From JANMQK01 sp031370485 (GTDB lineage Bacteria > Acidobacteriota > Polarisedimenticolia > Gp22-AA2): a stretch of DNA of 8,458 bases. The notes below the pieces were generated by a model that saw nothing but the letters and a program-made list of their open reading frames with translations, was not told where the DNA came from and made no database searches. Made by a program: the position numbers and the translations under genes. Below, piece after piece: positions 5,613 to 8,458 of this stretch. Positions within the stretch are counted from its first letter, which is position 1. Each line of letters begins with the position of its first letter. Location: the NCBI GenBank assembly GCA_031370485.1, contig JANMQK010000069.1, forward strand, positions 1 to 8,458. Reading direction: 5' to 3'.

Positions 5613-6719
5613 GTGAAGGCCCAGGGAGGGTACCAGGCATTCTCTCCAAAACCCCTCCCGCCTCCCCTGAGTCTGGATCGGCCTCTCGTCGTCCTGCTCG
5701 CCGAGGCCGAACGGGCGCTCGGCCGGCTGTCCGGCATCGGCACGACCCTGCCGAACCCGTACCTGCTAATCAACCCATTCGTCCGGCGCGAGGCGGTCCT
5801 TTCGAGTCGCATCGAGGGAATCCAGGCATCGCTTTCGGATCTTTTCTTCTTCGAAGCCGCCTCCTCGGCGCCGATCAAGGCCCCCGACGTCCTCGAGGTC
5901 GCTAACTATGTCCGCGCGCTGGAGCACGGACTGCGCCTGGATCGAACGCTGCCGATGAGCCTCCGGTTGATCCGGGAGATGCACCGGATTCTCATGACCG
6001 GCGTGCGCGGAGCGCACCTGACTCCGGGCGAATTCCGTACGACGCAGAACTGGATTGGTCCTGCGGGATGCACCCTCGCGGACGCCATCATCGTCCCGCC
6101 GCCAGTGCCGGAGATGAAAGAGGCACTCGACGCCTTCGAGAAGCATCTGCACGCCCCCAGCGACCTTCCGCCTCTGATCCGCCTGGCGCTGATCCACTAC
6201 CAGTTCGAGGCCATCCACCCCTTTCTCGACGGAAACGGGCGGATCGGCCGCCTGCTCATCAGCCTGCTCCTCTGCGAATGGATGCTGCTGCCTTCCCCTC
6301 TTCTTTACCTCAGCGCGTTCCTCGAGCGCCGACGACAGGAATACTATGGCCGCTTGCTGGCCGTGAGCCAGAAGGGAGAGTGGGAAGCGTGGGTGGGATT
6401 TTTCCTCTCGGGTGTTGCCGAGCAGTCGCAGGACGCCGTCGCGCGGGCGGCCAGACTGCGGGCCCTTCAGGCCGAGTATCATGCCCGGCTCCAGCGCGCT
6501 CGATCATCGGCCCTGCTTCTCAAGCTGGTTGATGGGCTCTTCGATCATCCCGCGATGACCGTACCGGGCGCGCGGCCGCGTCTTCGTCGCCGGCGGCATC
6601 GTCCGCGCGATCGAGGAGGATTTGCCGGCGGCGGGGGTCCCGATCATCCCGCCTTCCTGAACACCGCGTCCCACACAATCGGCATCCGGATTGCTATCGG
6701 TACAACGCCTCATGTATGA
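5613..6719 (+). CDS. fic: Fic-family AMP-transferase, C-terminal wing deleted and frameshifted
   Basis: The 368-residue product has a Fic_N region and a complete Fic catalytic core. Fic enzymes usually move AMP from ATP onto a target hydroxyl. The active loop is HPFLDGNGRIGR (202-213), with His202 as base, Asp206 for metal and Arg213. The target-docking flap is near EFRTTQNWIGPAG (140-152). SSRIEG (64-69) fits the inhibitory motif of class II Fic proteins, in which Glu68 blocks ATP binding. Such proteins normally end in a winged-helix domain. Here residues 304-320 (KLVDGLFDHPAMTVPGA) begin it, and then the frame turns Arg-rich and runs to 6719. The lost end is still readable one frame over, from 6574 to a TGA at 6658-6660 (GRVFVAGGIVRAIEED...VPIIPPS). 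About 35 residues of the domain are missing between the two. The core may be active without its DNA-binding or regulatory tail. GTG 5613 follows GGGAAG by four bases. Confidence 0.88.
   Translation: MKAQGGYQAFSPKPLPPPLSLDRPLVVLLAEAERALGRLSGIGTTLPNPYLLINPFVRREAVLSSRIEGIQASLSDLFFFEAASSAPIKAPDVLEVANYVRALEHGLRLDRTLPMSLRLIREMHRILMTGVRGAHLTPGEFRTTQNWIGPAGCTLADAIIVPPPVPEMKEALDAFEKHLHAPSDLPPLIRLALIHYQFEAIHPFLDGNGRIGRLLISLLLCEWMLLPSPLLYLSAFLERRRQEYYGRLLAVSQKGEWEAWVGFFLSGVAEQSQDAVARAARLRALQAEYHARLQRARSSALLLKLVDGLFDHPAMTVPGARPRLRRRRHRPRDRGGFAGGGGPDHPAFLNTASHTIGIRIAIGTTPHV
6574..6660 (+). pseudogene. Out-of-frame remnant of the Fic winged-helix end
   Basis: In the frame +1 to fic this stretch reads GRVFVAGGIVRAIEED, then LPAAGVPIIPPS and a TGA at 6658-6660. 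This is the wing strand and final helix expected at the end of Fic_N-Fic-winged-helix proteins. It is not translated from the present fic frame, and it marks the original end of the gene. The deletion junction lies at about 6561-6573, in a GC-only run (GGGCGCGCGGCCGCG). Confidence 0.72.
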
Positions 6720-6720
6720 T
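6691..6720 (+). promoter_or_regulatory. Putative promoter between fic and the toxin-antitoxin pair
   Basis: TTGCTA at 6691-6696 and TATGAT at 6715-6720 form a plausible promoter with an 18-bp spacer; the -10 matches consensus at five of six positions. It lies downstream of the original fic stop (6660) but inside the frameshifted tail that now ends at 6719. Transcription would start near 6727, only ten bases before a strong terminator. Confidence 0.45.
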
Positions 6721-6736
6721 TCCTCTGCGAATTACT

Positions 6737-6779
6737 CCCCGCTCGATATGCCGAAAGGCCTCGGGCGGGGTTATTTTTT
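6737..6779 (+). terminator. Intrinsic terminator
   Basis: CCCCGCTCG (6737-6745) pairs with CGGGCGGGG (6762-6770) over nine bases, with one G-U pair. The apex has a small GCC-GAAA-GGC stem with a GNRA tetraloop. A T-rich tract (TTATTTTTT, 6771-6779) follows at once. This is a strong rho-independent terminator, sited to end fic transcription. It could also act as an attenuator for the toxin-antitoxin operon. Confidence 0.88.
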
Positions 6780-6781
6780 CC

Positions 6782-6799
6782 GGGGGCTCGATTGCCCCC
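6782..6799 (+). repeat. Second hairpin after the terminator
   Basis: GGGGGC (6782-6787) and GCCCCC (6794-6799) are perfect six-base arms around TCGATT. It starts three bases after the terminator's T-tract and has no T-run of its own. It may act as a backup pause or protect a processed RNA end. Confidence 0.4.
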
Positions 6800-6834
6800 T
6801 GAACCCTCCATCAAGTGCTCCGTCGTATTCGTCG

Positions 6835-6849
6835 ACAGACAAGATCTGT
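6835..6849. promoter_or_regulatory. Possible operator of the toxin-antitoxin operon
   Basis: ACAGA-N5-TCTGT is a short dyad about 72 bases before the antitoxin start. Toxin-antitoxin operons are commonly repressed by their own complex, so a site here would be expected. The arms are short enough to be chance, and no convincing promoter overlaps them. Confidence 0.2.
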
Positions 6850-6920
6850 TCCGCGCTGTCCGGGGGCAGGCGCATCGCCCTGAAGGCCCTGGCGGTCAGA
6901 GAGAGAGGAGAGGCTGTACA

Positions 6921-7157
6921 ATGTCCCTCGTGAGCATCGAAGAAATCGAGGTGGAAGCACTCAAGCTAGACCCCAAGGAACGGGCACGCCTGGCCGGAAA
7001 GCTCCTGGAGAGCCTGGAAGATCTATCCAACGAGGAGAGCGCACGCATCTGGGGAGAAGAGGCACAGCGGCGCGACGCTGACTGGGACCTTCACGAGGGG
7101 AGCGACAACCGGCCCGCCCGTGACGTCCTTCGTGACGCCCGTGCCAAGCTGAAGTGA
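6921..7157 (+). CDS. Antitoxin of the putative addiction module family (PF09720-like)
   Basis: A 78-residue acidic protein of the short antitoxin family paired with RelE/ParE toxins. It begins with VSIEEIEVEALKL and ERARLAGKLLESLEDL, the conserved N-terminal helices. It then has an acidic, Trp-containing middle (RIWGEEAQRRDADWD) and ends in ARAKLK. The ATG at 6921 has AGGAGAGG seven bases upstream, a strong ribosome-binding site. Its TGA overlaps the GTG start of the toxin (GTGA, 7154-7157), so the two are translationally coupled, as usual for such pairs. It should bind and neutralise the toxin as a labile protein. It lacks an obvious DNA-binding domain, so any autoregulation would need another part of the complex or another protein. 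It is a paralogue of the orphan gene at 1450-1770. Confidence 0.86.
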   Translation: MSLVSIEEIEVEALKLDPKERARLAGKLLESLEDLSNEESARIWGEEAQRRDADWDLHEGSDNRPARDVLRDARAKLK

Positions 7158-7450
7158 CGCGCGCGGTTGCGGTTCACCATCTGGCCGAGCGCGAGTTGAA
7201 CGAAGCCGCCCAGTATTACGACCTCGAGTGCCCCGGACTAGGCGTCGCATTTCTCAAGGAAGCCGACCGGTGCCTTAGGTCAATCCTGAAGCATCCTGAG
7301 GCAGGGCCAATAGTTGCGGGGGAAATTCGCCGTCGCCTCCTTCCCGGGTTCCCCTTTGCCATCCTTTACAGAATCAGGCCGCAGGAGATTCGCATTCTCG
7401 CGGTCATGAACCTCAAGCGCCGCCCCACATACTGGGTGGGCCGCGAGTAG
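7154..7450 (+). CDS. RelE/ParE-superfamily toxin
   Basis: The 98-residue product has the length and pattern of the ParE/RelE fold. An N-terminal helix pair is marked by AERELNEAAQYYD and FLKEADRCLRSILKHPEAG. Beta strands follow: IRRRLLPGFPFAILYRI and EIRILAVMNLKRRPTYW. The Arg of RRRLL, FPFAILY and the closing RRP-YW are the conserved family features. RelE members cut mRNA on the ribosome and ParE members poison gyrase; the sequence alone does not decide which. The usual AVxHxxRxP motif here reads AVMNLKRRP, without the His. It overlaps the antitoxin gene by four bases and depends on that gene for translation, since its GTG has no separate ribosome-binding site. The gene appears complete. Confidence 0.88.
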   Translation: MTRAVAVHHLAERELNEAAQYYDLECPGLGVAFLKEADRCLRSILKHPEAGPIVAGEIRRRLLPGFPFAILYRIRPQEIRILAVMNLKRRPTYWVGRE

Positions 7451-7646
7451 CGGCCGGACCACACGCCAAGGCACACCCCCTACCACAGGCCCAGCCTATG
7501 GAAAGCGCACTTCCCCGCGAGCGAGAACTGGAGAGGTTTGGACGCCAGCCCTTGAGCACACGGAAGTCCGCAGCCTGCAAGGCGTCAGCGTGACCCAGAA
7601 TCGTGGTTCCTGAAGTAATATTTTCGCCACTACCCTGAGAGGGCCC

Positions 7647-8458
7647 GTGGCCGACAGCGCACCCCCGCCCGACGAAGCAGCCTACGGTTGGCAGTCCGAC
7701 CTGCCCGCCTTCTATGGCGCGCAACCTCAAGTTGTCAGGCTGAGGCTCCAGGAGTTCATCCGTGACGCGGGGGCGGAGCAGATACGGGCCTGGAGGGATT
7801 CGATCCCCTGGCTGCAGAAGGAGTGCCGCGAGCTCGTGGACGCCTACGACGCGGCCAGGAGCTACACGGCGATCCTCGAGTACGAGCTGCCGCGCGAGTC
7901 GCGCCGGCCGGACGTCATCATCCTGGAGAACGGTGTGGTGGTCGTCCTCGAGGTAAAGGGGAAGGAAGTCCCGTCCCAGGCCGACATCGACCAGGTCTTC
8001 TGCTACGCCCGAGACTTGAAGAGCTATCACGCCGAATGCGCCGACCGCCCCGTCCACGCCGTCCTCGTGCCGACCCGTGCCGGCCCCGCCAGGCGCGAGA
8101 TTGACGGCGTGACCGTGGTCGGCCCGGGTGGAGTCGACCGTTTCCTCCTGGAATGCACGAGGCCCGCGTACGAGGATAGGCCCGAAGATAAGCGTGAGCC
8201 CCCGAAGCCCCTCACGCCCGAGGCGTTCCTCCGCCGGGACGCCTATGCTCCGCTCCCCAGCCTCGTGCGCGCGGCGCGCGATCTATTCGCCCGGGAGCCG
8301 CTGCCGAGAATCAAGCGGGCGCGGGCGGCGACCGATCCAGCCATCGACCAGATCACCACGATCGCGCACGGGGCGGCGGCGAGGTCGTCGCGCCACCTGG
8401 TGCTGCTGACCGGCGTCCCCGGCGCGGGCAAAACACTCGTCGGCCTCCAGCTCGTGCA
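7647..8458 (+). CDS. PD-(D/E)xK nuclease-DUF2075 helicase fusion (3' end missing)
   Basis: The frame is open from GTG 7647 to the window's end, giving 270 residues. The start is preceded by GAGAGGG (7637-7643), and the nearest upstream in-frame stop is at 7611. Residues about 15-57 (AFYG, FIRDAG, WRDSIPWLQKEC) resemble the N-terminus of DUF2075/Schlafen-group-3 helicase proteins. Residues 78-106 carry a PD-(D/E)xK nuclease core: EYE (78-80), RPD with Asp89, and LEVKGK with Glu102 and Lys104. Next come DQVFCYARDLKSYH and a strand ending VLVPTR, then a linker. The last visible part, LTGVPGAGKTLVGL, is a Walker A motif (256-263) opening the helicase domain, which lies outside. Family proteins are usually over 600 residues. 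I infer a DNA/RNA nuclease-helicase, probably acting against foreign nucleic acid, given the Fic and toxin neighbours. It lies 196 bases after the toxin on the same strand; that gap shows no clear terminator. Confidence 0.85.
   Translation, partial: MADSAPPPDEAAYGWQSDLPAFYGAQPQVVRLRLQEFIRDAGAEQIRAWRDSIPWLQKECRELVDAYDAARSYTAILEYELPRESRRPDVIILENGVVVVLEVKGKEVPSQADIDQVFCYARDLKSYHAECADRPVHAVLVPTRAGPARREIDGVTVVGPGGVDRFLLECTRPAYEDRPEDKREPPKPLTPEAFLRRDAYAPLPSLVRAARDLFAREPLPRIKRARAATDPAIDQITTIAHGAAARSSRHLVLLTGVPGAGKTLVGLQLV

Noticed and set aside
5766..6482. Minus-strand frame opposite fic (238 codons)
   Set aside because: It lies antisense to a clear Fic domain with all catalytic residues, and has no recognisable motif of its own.
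6661..6736. A tRNA or tRNA fragment between fic and the terminator
   Set aside because: There is no T-loop GTTCGA-type sequence, acceptor pairing or CCA end; only a short CAATC/GATTG repeat is present.
6691..6933. Small plus-strand frame across the fic terminator and into the antitoxin start
   Set aside because: It runs through an intrinsic terminator and a second hairpin, and it overlaps a better-supported start.
7498..7593. A 31-codon plus-strand mini-ORF between the toxin and nuclease-helicase genes
   Set aside because: It has no clear ribosome-binding site and no recognisable motif, and its length is expected by chance.
7413..8057. Minus-strand frame opposite the nuclease-helicase gene
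   Set aside because: The plus-strand frame has a nuclease core and a Walker A motif; this one has neither domains nor a ribosome-binding site.

Overview
The window is strongly GC-rich, with C or G at most third codon positions, frequent GTG and TTG starts, a transmembrane Ser/Thr kinase with TPR repeats and a DUF6600 lipoprotein. This suggests a large-genome soil-type bacterium. Acidobacteriota is my best guess, but only by gene-family flavour; there is no rRNA or other marker to confirm it.

Left part (1-2900): the 3' portion of a DUF6600 lipoprotein gene runs off the left edge and is followed by a long GC-rich hairpin. Next, on the plus strand, is an orphan antitoxin-like gene (PF09720 type) with an inserted repeat and no toxin after it. 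Convergent to it, on the minus strand, is a small winged-helix regulator. Its start region carries a tandem pair of 17-bp operators (GACCA-N7-TGGTC) centred 21 bp apart, which points to autoregulation. Further along the minus strand is a small outer-membrane beta-barrel gene that is intact except for one extra base just after its signal peptide.

Middle (2902-5451): a large transmembrane Ser/Thr kinase, divergent from the barrel gene, with a cytoplasmic kinase domain, one membrane helix, a TolB-like region and periplasmic TPR repeats.

Right part (5452-8458): a run of plus-strand conflict/defence-type genes. A class II Fic AMP-transferase gene has lost most of its C-terminal winged helix by an out-of-frame deletion. 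A promoter placed directly before a strong intrinsic terminator could make a transcript of about 50 nt. An intact antitoxin/ParE-RelE toxin pair overlaps by GTGA. Last is a PD-(D/E)xK nuclease fused to a DUF2075/Schlafen-group-3-type helicase, cut by the right edge just after its Walker A motif.

The right part reads as an accessory island. The two antitoxin genes in the window are clear paralogues, one paired and one orphan. Three genes show decay or rearrangement: the barrel frameshift, the Fic deletion and the antitoxin insertion. That fits a region under relaxed selection or active turnover. No tRNA, rRNA, CRISPR array, insertion sequence or integrase is visible. No stretch longer than 300 bases lacks a gene.
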